From assembly GCA_022478985.1 (NCBI GenBank), contig JAKSZP010002675.1, positions 186,001 through 250,000 of the forward strand: a stretch of 64,000 bases of DNA, read 5' to 3'. The position numbers and the translations under genes were made by a program. The notes under the pieces were generated by a model that did no database searches, was not told the origin of the DNA, and saw nothing but the letters and a program-made list of their open reading frames with translations. This stretch comes from Massospora cicadina (lineage: Eukaryota > Entomophthoromycota > Entomophthoromycetes > Entomophthorales > Entomophthoraceae). Shown piece by piece: positions 54,841 to 63,735 of the stretch (position 1 is the first letter of the stretch; the number at the start of each line of letters is the position of its first letter).

Positions 54841-55330
54841 ATTCGCCAATCTTGAAATATCTGAATTTTGATTGGGAGTTTATCATTCAAACTGATGCTT
54901 TTGTTGATGGCGATTGGCGCCATACTGAGCCAAGTAGATGAACTTGGGGATGAACATCTGGTGGCATATGTGAGCTGGACACTCTCAGCCGCTGAGAGGA
55001 ACTACACCGTGACTGAGCATGAATGCCTTGCGGTCATTTACACCTGTAAGCAGTTTTGGGTGTATGTCCACGGAATGCACTTTAAGGTGGTGACGGACCA
55101 CTCTTCACTGCATTGGCTGCACAATCTATGGGAACTGGAAGGATGACTGGCCTGATGGGCACTTAAGCTTCAGGCTTATGATTATGAGATAGTCCACCAA
55201 GCGGGGGCTTCTCACCAGAACGCAGATGGCTTATTGCAGTTACCAATGGTCCAGTTGGTATACCCGCAGGTGGATGAGCTATTCCAGAGAATGGTCAAAG
55301 GAAGAATCGAGGATGAGCCTTGAGAAATCC
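54780..55330 (+). pseudogene. Element D RNase H
   Basis: KGFVWNEEAQDSFDELRQYL, EFIIQTDA, then after a shift AIGAILSQVDELGDEHLVAY (54905-54965), ERNYTVTEHECLAVIYTCKQ, MHFKVVTDHSSLHWLHNLW. At 55141-55160 the text EGRLARWALKLQ has TGA at both Arg codons, while B and F keep Arg. The catalytic Asp residues (QTDA, TDHS) and the Glu (EHECLAV) are present. Confidence 0.9.
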
Positions 55331-55339
55331 AAGGTGCAC

Positions 55340-56500
55340 TTCAAAAAGTGATGGAAAACACCAAGACTATGGATGGACAAGTATTCAAGAAAATAAATGG
55401 GAAACAGCTATTATTCCTGAAACCATCAGAAAGAGCAGCAATAGTTCAAGCAGCTCACAAGGTTGTTGGGCATGGAGGCCTGAGAAAAACAATTAATCAT
55501 ATTTATCAGTATTATTACTGGGAATTGATTAACTATGATGTTGCAGATCATCTGGCTTGTTGCATGGAATGCCAGCTGCATAAACCACATAAGAATACAA
55601 CCAGATACTGACTGGTCTGACCTGGATTTTCATGGCACATGGTGTCCATTGATATGATGGGACCGCTGGTGATGAGCACAGGAGGAGTCAAGTACATCAT
55701 AGTAGCCATCGACCATCTAATGAGATGGGTCTAAATGAAAGCCCTAACCAGAGTTGATGCTACCAGTACTGCGAGATTCATCCTGGATCAAGTAGTATAC
55801 CAGCATGGATGTCCACAAGTCCTACTGAGTGACAATGGGACCAACTTCACATATCACATGATCCCAAGGCTAAATGAAATAATGGGGATCCAAGGAGTTG
55901 TGTCAGTACCATACCAGCTAGAGATGAACGGACTGGTAGAATGGGTCAATGGGACGCTGGATGCAACGCTGAGGAAGCTAGTCACAGGGAGAACTTCTAC
56001 ATGAGGATCGTACCTGAGTTCAGTGACATTCGCCTACAACATTAGTCATCATACGGTGACAGGAAAGATGCCATTTGAATTACTATATGGGAGGAAGGCC
56101 GCGTTGCCGCTGATATTATATTTGGTAGTAGAACCTATGTCAGGGATGAGTACTGAACAATACCTGAACTGACTGATGAGTATCCTGATTGATATGCAAT
56201 TGCAAGCATTTGATACAACCTTGAAGAAAATGATATGATCAAAATTAACGGATGATAAGAACTGACCAGCATTAGAAGAATATCAAATAGGAGAAAGAGT
56301 TGCCTATTGTAATATGCATGGTTTCGGATGAAGAAACAAATTGGATGCATTACGGTTGGGTCTGTTCAAAGTAATTGCCAAGATGGCGACTGATGCTTAC
56401 TCCATCAAGAATCTCTTGGATGGAAGAGTAGTAAATCGAATTAAGTCTAAAGCATTGGATCAAAGAAAAAAATAAAAGACCATCTAGGATAAAAAAGAAA
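55340..56500 (+). pseudogene. Element D integrase
   Basis: Zinc-binding N-terminus: AHKVVGHGGLRKTINHIYQY and CCMECQLHK (55450-55590). Core: MVSIDMMGPLVMSTGGVKYI (55640-55700), VLLSDNGTNFTYHMIPRLNE (55820-55880), EMNGLVEWVNGTLDATLRKL (55922-55980); all three acidic residues kept. C-terminal part: KMPFELLYGRKAALPL (56070-56110), IGERVAYCNMHGFG, then GLFKVIAKMATDAYSIKNLL (56360-56415). Stops at 55735 (GAA to TAA) and others are present. No chromodomain. Confidence 0.91.
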
Positions 56501-56850
56501 AAAATAAAAGAGTTCCCAAAGGACTGATGAACCATTAAGTTGGTCATGTCCTGATGATTAGGTCAAATACCAAAAAAGGACCTCTGAACCAATATAGATG
56601 GTTAATTCTGAAAAAAGGACCTCTGAACCATAGAAAACTGGTAGGTTTAAGTGCCTAGGACCCAGTTTGGGGGAAAAGATGGACCTCTGAACTGAAACAA
56701 GGTCAAGTCCCATAGGAAAAAAAGAGATAAAAAAAAAATTGATAAAAGATATTGGAAAAAAAGAGATTTTTAAAATGCATAGAAAAAAACCAATATATTT
56801 ATTATAATTTTTATTATTTATTGGTTGTCCTCAGTATGGGGATGAGTGAA
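56501..56850 (+). other. Element D A-rich non-coding spacer
   Basis: A/G-rich with A-runs (for example 56728-56740). Several near-repeats of 'aaaaaaggacctctgaaccat' occur at 56570-56640. It resembles the B spacer at 47481-47890. Confidence 0.6.
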
Positions 56851-56851
56851 C

Positions 56852-57992
56852 CTATGTCACCTCTTGGGGGAGGGAGGATGGATTGCGGTAGGAAGAAATA
56901 GCCATCAAAATTGATATGCGATCAACACTTGCAAGGGTGAGACCTACATGAAACCACGTTTGTTGAGAGGACGCTGAGCCCTGAGAAAACACAACTAGGG
57001 GAAAGCAACTTGATATGTCAGAAGAAGCCAATTGCAAAACCCCAGAGCGGGGAGGAAAAAAGCAATAGAGGAAGAGGCAATTGGAGAATAACCCCAAGTA
57101 ATCCCAATAAGGCACCGGTGCTGGGAGATTTGTCTTGAGCACCTGCCAATGGGCTTCATCAAGGACACCGGACATGTGGGCCAGCAATGAAGAGGGAATG
57201 CTCGATGGAGGTTGCCAAATCATGCCCCCTATCAAAGCCATCAGCGGAAAGATAGCAATGAGAAGCCTTGAAGAAGAGGTAGTTATGCAAAGAGCGGATT
57301 GCATCTTGCAAATGACGACTATGGGCTTCCTGGAAACTAAAACTGAACAACCAATGGAAGCCAGGCAAGTCTGGAAGTTTTATCAACCAACTTTGAAGAA
57401 CTTGGCCAGCAAAGCAGAGAGCATAAGTGACAGTATCCCGATCCAGAAGGTTGTCCAGATCCGAGGGATTCAGCATTAATGTCAACACCTCAGTAACTTG
57501 GGCCCGGAGTTCAGTGTAGGGGAGCTCAAAATGTATGATGTTCCTGATTGAAAGCTCAGAAACCAGCACAGTGGGTTTGTAGAATTGACCAAATTGGAAG
57601 AGAAACCCAGGGAGCAAGTCCAACCCAGCCAAGAATGAATGATTCAAAGAGACTGGCATGACCTCCAGAGCATCAACAATGATGTTTGGAGCATCAGCGA
57701 AAGGAGCTGAATCCAGGAGGGTTTCAAAGTCCAACTTGGTGATTGACTGCTAGGGAAGAGTCAGCTGATAGTTGTTAGAAATGATGGCAAGCCTGGTTTT
57801 GGAGGGATTGGTTACCATTTATGGTAATTTGATGAAAGGACTAGCTGCTTGTGCCAGACTAGGCGTATGAGTCCTAGAGGGACCATAGAAGAGGTTCTAT
57901 CAAGCATCCTGACTCATCTGCTGGAAGAGGCGGCGGTCCAGATCTTACAAACTGTTAAGAAGTTGCTGGTAGCGGGATTCTTAGTTTGACAT
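56852..57992 (-). pseudogene. Element D antisense reading frame, conserved, unknown function
   Basis: An extra gene-like frame on the strand opposite to gag-pol, from ATG 57992-57990 to a stop near 56852, about 380 codons. The central 191 codons (57159-57734) are fully open. The first 85 codons hold six or more stops and there is one frameshift near 57250. Visible blocks: LDFETLLDSAPFADAPNIIV, LDLLPGFLFQFGQFYKPTVL, LPYTELRAQVTEVLTLMLNP, LPDLPGFHWLFSFSFQEAHS, VLDEAHWQVLKTNLPAPVPY, and a hydrophobic stretch YLGLFSNCLFLYCFF. B has the same protein text with mostly synonymous or conservative changes and different stops and shifts, so the ancestor was open. No known family recognised. A TATA-like box lies 28 bases upstream. 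Confidence 0.78.
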
Positions 57993-58004
57993 ATGAGCAG
58001 GACT

Positions 58005-58013
58005 AGAGGGGGA
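58005..58013 (+). other. Second polypurine-like tract in element D
   Basis: AGAGGGGGATG followed by TGTCATAC, resembling the real tract at 58558-58571 (AAGAGGGGGATG then TGTTAGG). B has GAGAGGGGGGATG then TGTCAGAC at 49973. It may be a relic LTR junction or an internal plus-strand priming site. Confidence 0.4.
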
Positions 58014-58020
58014 TGTCATA

Positions 58021-58032
58021 CTTATATATAAG
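58021..58032 (-). promoter_or_regulatory. TATA-like box of the antisense frame
   Basis: The palindrome CTTATATATAAG lies about 28 bases before the antisense ATG. B has CTTATAAAAG at the same spacing. The box would fit an antisense core promoter with a short leader. Confidence 0.45.
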
Positions 58033-58557
58033 TTGACATTATGCACTCTATAATCCATAAGGCTCCAATTTTGGGAAATTAATTTCAAAAATTAATGAGA
58101 TAAGCTTTCTGAGGGAAGAATTAGTATCACTTACAGCCAAGAGGTTATGATTGAAATAATGAGGGCAATTAGAAATAAGTATTCTTAATCAAGCCGCGAA
58201 ATGAACATCGATGGCAAGAGTCTCCTGTCTAGGATGAGGAGAGAATCAGGAATCCAAGGACGCTGGACCAAGAATCCTGAATATGACAGCAGGTCATATA
58301 CTCTAATGGGGGAAAACTGGATCCTGGGAATAATATCATCACAAGTAAATCAATCAGCCTGGAATGACAAGAGGTCATGGGGACCGCGCTCTGAGTAGGT
58401 GGTAGCAAGGAGTAAGAGGAACAATGCCATATGTCAAAGGTCATCTCAAGCAGCATTGAATATTGACGAGTGTACTCTGCTTGAACCAGTGAAGTTTTCA
58501 ACCAGGTGTCCAAAGCAGTGTTCCCATGCCCCAGTCCTTTTCTTACTGGAAATCTAG
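58033..58557. other. Element D segment between antisense frame and 3' end
   Basis: The left 115 bp matches B. A block of about 350 bp (58150-58500) has no counterpart in B next to the D insertion. It holds short overlapping open frames on both strands (58201-58398 plus, 58229-58513 minus), neither recognised. Confidence 0.4.
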
Positions 58558-58571
58558 GAAAGAGGGGGATG
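58558..58571 (+). other. Element D polypurine tract
   Basis: AAAGAGGGGGATG directly before the 3' LTR. Confidence 0.8.
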
Positions 58572-59728
58572 TGTTAGGATTTTTTCCCATATTCCCAGCC
58601 TGCTAGATTACCTGGTGTCACTAGGGGAAAATTCCCTAAAGCAAAGTGAATCAGAAATTGGTTGGCCCAAATTTCAGAGGAACTACATTTGGGGGATTTT
58701 GGGATATTCGCCTGATTGTATCCATTGGGGATCAATCCAGATGAATACCTAATATCTCATCAGGTAGAGCAGCCAATGAAATAGGGGCATCTGATAGTGA
58801 TTAACTATCAGGTGTACCAATTGAGATTGGTCAGGTTTCATTAATGACTGATTGGGAATGAGTAGTGAGTTGCAAAGCAAGTGATGCCACCTGAAACTAG
58901 TGAATCAATCGGTTGGTGAATTGACCTGCCATAATGGGTAAAAAGTCCCATTACCTAAGCAGGTCGCTAACCAGTTATGGTTGGTTCGCTTGCATCAAGA
59001 GGAAAATGTTAAGGACACATTTCTGATTCTTTCCTTCGAGGTCTCAAGGATGTCTAATGTCAGAATCCTAGCCAGGAGGGAAGACCATCGCTGCTGAAAT
59101 GAGGAAGGGTGATTCAATGGCAACGGCTACCATTTCATTGATGAGGTGTCAACCAAGGGTTAGACGGCTGAATCCCCTATAAATTCCCTAGGATTCACTA
59201 AAATTAAAAAAACATGATTGCTACAAATATTATTATTACTACCAATATTAACATACATTAAAACATTATTAGTTTTATTGTAGATTCAGTTATAGTTAGA
59301 CTATCGGCATCCAGTGTGAAGTTCCATCCCAATGATATTATTGCAGAAGGCAATAATTAGAAGACTTTCAGAGAGAAGAGTAGAGATCCAAGCGAGGATC
59401 TAGAGACTTAGGGAACCACAAAGCAGGGATAGCTGCTGACTGTGTCTTGGGCCAAAGGAGACTTTCATCAGAGGATCTTGACAAAGATCAAGCGGACAGT
59501 AATAGAGGGAATGAATCCCTACGAGTATGACTTATCTAGTATTTAATTGGAAGTACTGGCTGAAGCATTAGCCTGATATTAGTTCTAACTCAAATATGGA
59601 TAATATACTCCATACTATTATCAGATAATATATTCTTTACAATGCGAGGTGCATGAGGAAACTGAACCTGTGCAGTAAAAAGGTTACTGGGTTGACGACT
59701 GATAATCAACTCCTAAGTAAATTTTACA
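58572..59728 (+). repeat. Element D 3' LTR
   Basis: 1157 bp, TGTTAGGATT to ATTTTACA, TATA box at 59178-59183. Partner of 50111-51271. Confidence 0.93.
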
Positions 59729-59799
59729 CCTGGTGTCCGAGGTGGTATTCTTCTATCTTGATCCTATTCTCACTGGAAATCTAGGCAATATGGGATATG
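59729..59799 (+). other. Element B 3' internal remnant
   Basis: 71 bp between the D 3' LTR and the B 3' LTR. It matches D 58503-58571 ('ggtgtccgaggtggtattc' to 'actggaaatctaggcaatatg'), including a decayed polypurine tract. It is the end of B's interior, cut off by D. Confidence 0.78.
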
Positions 59800-60903
59800 T
59801 GTTATATTTTTGCCCAAATTCCAGCCATCTAGATTACCATGGGTTGCTAGGGGATAATTCCCTATGGTGAGTTAATTGGATACTGGTTGACCCTGTGTCA
59901 GGGTACCTAAGTTTGGGGGATTTTTGGTAATTCTCCAGTATCAGATCCATTGGGGATCTATATGGGTAAATGCTTAAGGTCTCGTTAGGAAGAGTTGCCA
60001 ATGAAATGGGGGATCTGATAATTGATCAATATTTACTATCAGGTGTGCCAGTTTGGGATTGGTCAGGTTTCAACGCTATTTAATTGGGAATTTAAGGAGC
60101 AAGTTCAAGGTGAGTGATGCTGCCTGCAAATAGCAAATCTATCAGTTGGTTTGCAACCTGCCATAATGGGTAACAAGTCCCATTACCTAAGCAGATCGCT
60201 TGCCAAATATGGTTGGTTTTCTGGGATTATAAGGAAAACGTTAGGAACACGTTTTCTGACTCTTTCCATTATAGATTTTGAGGATGTCAGATGAAGGAAT
60301 CCTAACTAGGAAGGGGAAGACCATTACTGGTGAGACAATGAAGAGAAATCAATGGCAAAGGCTGCAGTTTCATGGCTGAGGCGCCAACTGAGAGTTGAGC
60401 GCCAAATTCCCTCTATAATTTCCCTTGATAATTCACTTTAATAAACAACAATGAAAAGTTGAATAAAGCATAATTTATTATTGGTTTTAATTCTATTCAT
60501 CTTCAGGAAGATATTTGCTGTGTGCTTTAATTGAGGACTCTTTAGTAGGAAAGGCTAAGGATTGAGGATCTTTATATGAGAAGCTGAGCTGAGATGAAAA
60601 TTGATGCTAACTTTGCCACCAAAGGAAAGGCCGTAAACTAAGGATCTGAGTATGGATCAAGTTAGGCGGATAAGGGTATAAATCCCTACTAAAGACATCT
60701 AGAGTATTTTGAGGAGGATTAGCAATCAAGCGTTGGAACAGAAATTAGTTATCTATCTAACTACGGTCAATAGTCTTCACGCTATAATTAATCAACAATC
60801 ATATATTATCAGACAATGCGAAGAGTGCACATACCAAACCTGTGCAGTTATTGATTAAAGGTTACTATTTGTGAACGAGCAGCAAAGCCCCTAAATTTTA
60901 ACA
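59800..60903 (+). repeat. Element B 3' LTR
   Basis: 1104 bp, TGTTATATTT to TTTTAACA. It is closer to 22925-24031 than to the adjacent D LTR (for example 'gccatctagattaccatggg' is shared with the former), confirming that 22925 and 59800 are a pair. TATA box decayed to TATAAT (60414). Confidence 0.87.
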
Positions 60904-61120
60904 CCTGGGGAGATCAAGGTTATACCTGTGAATCTACAAATGGAACCATTGAAAATCTGCTGACACCAAATAGCGGCATATTTACACCTGGCCCCTTTTA
61001 AGGAGGTTCTTCTGGTTCACAAGTTCAGGTTGCTGGATAAATTTGGTTTGCCTGTCAAACTGCAGCTTGGAATATGGTAGTTGTAACACACATAAATTTA
61101 ATGGGATTATTGGAAGACCA
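60904..61120 (+). pseudogene. Element A dUTPase-like module, second part
   Basis: Resumes the module interrupted at 22924: GEIKVIPVNLQMEPLKI, a stop, then HQIAAYLHLAPFKEVLLVHK. The IAAYLHL end matches F's VVAYLHF. Confidence 0.6.
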
Positions 61121-61129
61121 GAAATATCA

Positions 61130-61985
61130 GGTGGAAGCTTTAAATCAATATACAAGGATATATTTGCTGTTGATGACCACAATTTAGAGTGTGTGTAGGG
61201 AGTGGTCCATCGAGTGTAAACTGTGGATCATCCCCACATCAAGTCCCAGCCAATCAGCCAATCTAGTGCAGCTGAAGAAGTAGTTGCCAAGGATATCGGA
61301 AAGCTGCTGGAGCAAGGGATGCTCAAACCATCAAAGAGTCCATGGGCTTCGCCTGTTCTGATTATAAAAAAGAAGGACAGTACCAAACGGGCAAATATAG
61401 ACTACCAGAAGCTCAACAGCATTACCAAAAAGGACTTATATCACTTGCCAGGAATTTACAATGCCTTGAATCAGTTGGGAAGAGCTCAATACTTCTCTGT
61501 GATGGACTTAATATCTGGCTACTGGCAAATCGAGTTGCCTGTGGCAGAACAGGAGAAGTGCGCCATTATCACGTCCAAGGGGCTTTTTCAATCTGCCCAT
61601 AAGCCTCAAGGATTATGTAACGCCCCAACTACATTTCAGCAGGCCATGGACACCATTCTTGGCGACCTGAAGCTGTCGTGCATCCTTGTGTACCTCAATG
61701 ATATTAACATCTTTTTGTGTACATTCTCTGAGCATCTTACCCACTCAGAGGAGGCCTTCTGCTGGCTTAATAAGGCCAACATCAAGATCAAGCCTCGAAA
61801 ATGTCACTTCTTTAGATATCAGTTGGTGTACATTAAAATTGTAGTAGACGCGACAGGACTTAAATATCAGCTGGCCAAGGTGGAAGCTATTCAGAAAAAG
61901 ACTGCATCAACCAGTAGGCGGGACATAGAAGTATTCTTGGGGATGGTGGGTTAGTACCGCCACTTCATCCCTAACTTCAGTTGTA
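61130..61985 (+). pseudogene. Element A reverse transcriptase with YLND active site
   Basis: An unusually long open frame, 61223-61954 (243 codons): DIGKLLEQGMLKPSKSPWAS, NIDYQKLNSITKKDLYHLPG, MDLISGYWQIELPVAEQEKC, GLFQSAHKPQGLCNAPTTFQ, ILVYLNDINIFLCTFSEHLT (61680-61740). The catalytic YLDD reads YLND, GAT to AAT after a C, as expected for CpG decay on the other strand. The thumb ends EVFLGMVG then TAG. The fold is readable, but the enzyme is dead. Confidence 0.9.
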
Positions 61986-62475
61986 TTGGGGGGCCGTTAT
62001 TTGAGCTATTTAAAAGGATGCTGTGTTCAAATGGAAAGAACGCCAACTGTGCTCCTTTGACACCCTTTGGATGGCATTGGTTAGTGCGCTAGTGCTACGC
62101 TATCTGAATTTTGATAAAACACATTCATTGTACAGAAGGATGCATCCCTTTCCACAGTTGGGTCGGTCCTATCCCTAAAAAGATGTGTAGAGGGAGGAGC
62201 AACCCTTGGCGAACTGCAATATGAGCCTGAATAGCCATGAACGCAATTATACTGTTACCAAGCAGGAGTGCTTAGCAGTGATCTAAGTAATAAGCAATTC
62301 AGGGTGTTAGCATGGATTAAGTTTAAAGTTGTAATGGATCATGCTTTGCTACATTGGTTTTAGAATCTCAAGGAATCTGAAGGGCACTTGGCCCAATGGG
62401 CCCTCAAACTGCAGGCTTATGACTTTGAGATCCTCCAATGACCTGAGCAAAACACCAGAAAGCTGATTGCTTGTC
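61986..62475 (+). pseudogene. Element A RNase H remnant
   Basis: Pieces in mixed frames: CSFDTLWMALVSALVLRYLN (62050-62110), NYTVTKQECLAVI (62245-62285), FKVVMDHALLHWF (62320-62365; the D of TDH kept), EGHLAQWALKLQAYDFEIL (62380-62440). EGHLAQ has CAC/CAA where F has Arg CGC/CGA, the mirror form of CpG decay. Confidence 0.84.
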
Positions 62476-62669
62476 AAGGCTACCTAAGATTGCAGTTATG
62501 GCAGATCTAAGTGACACGATGTATGATAAGATGCTCAGCGGAAAGTAAAATGATGAGATGCATCAAGTCATAAGGGCATTTAATGAAATGTGAGCCAATA
62601 CTTTTAAGATTAATGGGGAGTTATACAAATGGGTTGGAGATTCAATGGTGAACTTTCCGCAACTATCAG
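62476..62669 (+). pseudogene. Element A integrase, first part
   Basis: SDTMYDKMLSGK, HQVIRAFNEM, TFKINGELYKWVGDSMVNFP, matching F's DIMYEKKVVNK and GGELYKQIGDMTLNFLKPSA. Cut at 62669 by solo LTR S2; continues at 63736. Confidence 0.82.
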
Positions 62670-63424
62670 TGTTGGGATTTTAACCAGATGAATCCTTCCA
62701 ATAATATCTAAATTAAGGGTTTTGGTTAGTTGGCGTAATTGCCAGATAATCGCCTAGTTCAATACTATTTAATGTTATATGTTTATTTGAGTTTAGGTTT
62801 AATGGAAGCTGCGTTTGCTGCCAAAATGCCATCTGAAGATCGTTGTGGGAGTTTCCAGCAGAAAGTTGATGAATCCCTTATGAATTGTCCACTATGGTTC
62901 CGTTGACTAATTTGGAGCACTGGCAACTCATGCCAAGGATGCTCAAAGTCCATATTAATTAACAAATTTATATACAATTGACCAGCGACTTTACGCTGAG
63001 GATGGATTGACTTAATATTGATAATTCAGTGATCAGATGATCAGATCTGGAGGAATCGCTATGAAGTATGAATGAATGAGTTTACGATCTGATAGAGGTT
63101 TGGAATCAAGAGGCTGATGGGTTTTCCAGTAGCTGATTGGCCAAAGAGTACTTGGGCGCAGTAGCCCTGAAAGTAGTATAAATAGTCATTCATTCCCTCC
63201 TAATAAACATATCGCTTGCACCAATTGTACTTTTAATTTGATAGTAGCTTAGAGCAGCTAGAGTAGGAGTAGATAGGACTAGGGATCCCCAATAGGCGTG
63301 GGTGATCACGCCTGAAGTGGCTGGAACTGCCAGCTCCCATGCCTCCTCCTTATGAGAAACCAGTGGGAACCTGGCCAGCTGTCTACCAGTGGATGAGCTG
63401 CATAGCCACCAACCCTAGCGGGGT

Positions 63425-63580
63425 GCAGCGCGGGAGGTTCCATAGCCGCCCAAGAAGGGGGCAGGACTTGCCGGGGCATGCCTAGATGGGTTGGTGAAGG
63501 GTTGCAAGAGTGGGGCAGCGCAGGAGTGCCTGTGCTGACCAGGAAGGGGGCAGGACTTGCTGGGGAACACGCCAAGGATG
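63425..63580 (+). repeat. Tandem duplication inside S2
   Basis: A unit of about 88 bp occurs twice: GAAGGGGGCAGGACTTGC then GGGG at 63452-63475 and again at 63543-63565, each preceded by GGGG-GCAGCGC-GGAG. S1 has one such unit. It accounts for much of the 138-bp length difference. Confidence 0.7.
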
Positions 63581-63679
63581 CCTGGGGATAAAGGCGAAGC
63601 CATTAGTGGTTTGTTGGTGTGTTTTCAGGACTTGTAGTGGTTGGTATGCTAATAAAGGCGAAACAGCAAAGGGCCACCA

Positions 63680-63703
63680 GTCTTCATACTGGTTGGCCTG
63701 TCA
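63680..63703. other. Hairpin conserved in S1 and S2
   Basis: ACCAGT CTTCAT ACTGGT near the LTR 3' end; in S1 (49298-49317) the stem is AACCAGT/ACTGGTT. A CACTAGTG palindrome follows in both. Possibly an RNA structure. Confidence 0.5.
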
Positions 63704-63735
63704 CACTAGTGGAGCCCATAGTCAATTTCGTGACA

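Larger units (their letters stand above)
50111..59728 (+). mobile_element. Element D: the most complete Ty3/gypsy element, plus strand
   Basis: 9.6 kb with two LTRs (50111-51271 and 58572-59728), primer-binding site, gag, protease, dUTPase-like module, reverse transcriptase, RNase H, integrase, antisense frame and polypurine tract. It lies in B's 3' region: the text before 50111 matches D 58014-58148, the text after 59728 matches D from about 58503. Flanks AGTGG and CCTGG are a poor duplication. Some dozen stops, many TGA at Arg positions, inactivate it. Confidence 0.92.
22925..60903 (+). mobile_element. Element B: Ty3/gypsy element split by four insertions, plus strand
   Basis: A 38-kb span bounded by related LTRs (22925-24031 and 59800-60903). 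Its own sequence is about 10 kb: gag, protease, dUTPase-like module, reverse transcriptase, RNase H, integrase, an antisense reading frame and the 3' LTR. Insertions are an unassigned 1.06-kb block (27908-28965), element C (29820-47067), solo LTR S1 (48427-49354) and element D (50111-59728). The coding sequence resumes correctly after each; for example the integrase stops at 29819 and continues at 47068. Confidence 0.88.
62670..63735 (+). mobile_element. Solo LTR S2 with perfect duplication ATCAG
   Basis: 1066 bp, TGTTGGGATT to TTCGTGACA, flanked by ATCAG (62665-62669 and 63736-63740). The A integrase text is contiguous when it is removed. It has TATAAATA at 63177-63184 and AATAAA at 63202-63207. 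Homologous to S1 over its length, with an extra tandem duplication. It retains several CpGs in its 3' half. Confidence 0.9.

Noticed and set aside
55139..55160. Frequent in-frame TGA as a sign of a variant genetic code
   Set aside because: Aligned copies show Arg (CGA) at these codons, and TAA/TAG stops and frameshifts are also common. C-to-T decay explains it.
58229..58513. Minus frame upstream of the D antisense gene as its first exon
   Set aside because: The block is absent from B at that position, the frame has no recognisable splice link, and the conserved ATG is downstream.
63306..63603. Pro/Ala-rich minus frames in the right-hand 1 kb
   Set aside because: They fall in the G+C-rich tandem duplication of solo LTR S2; S1 has no equivalent frame.
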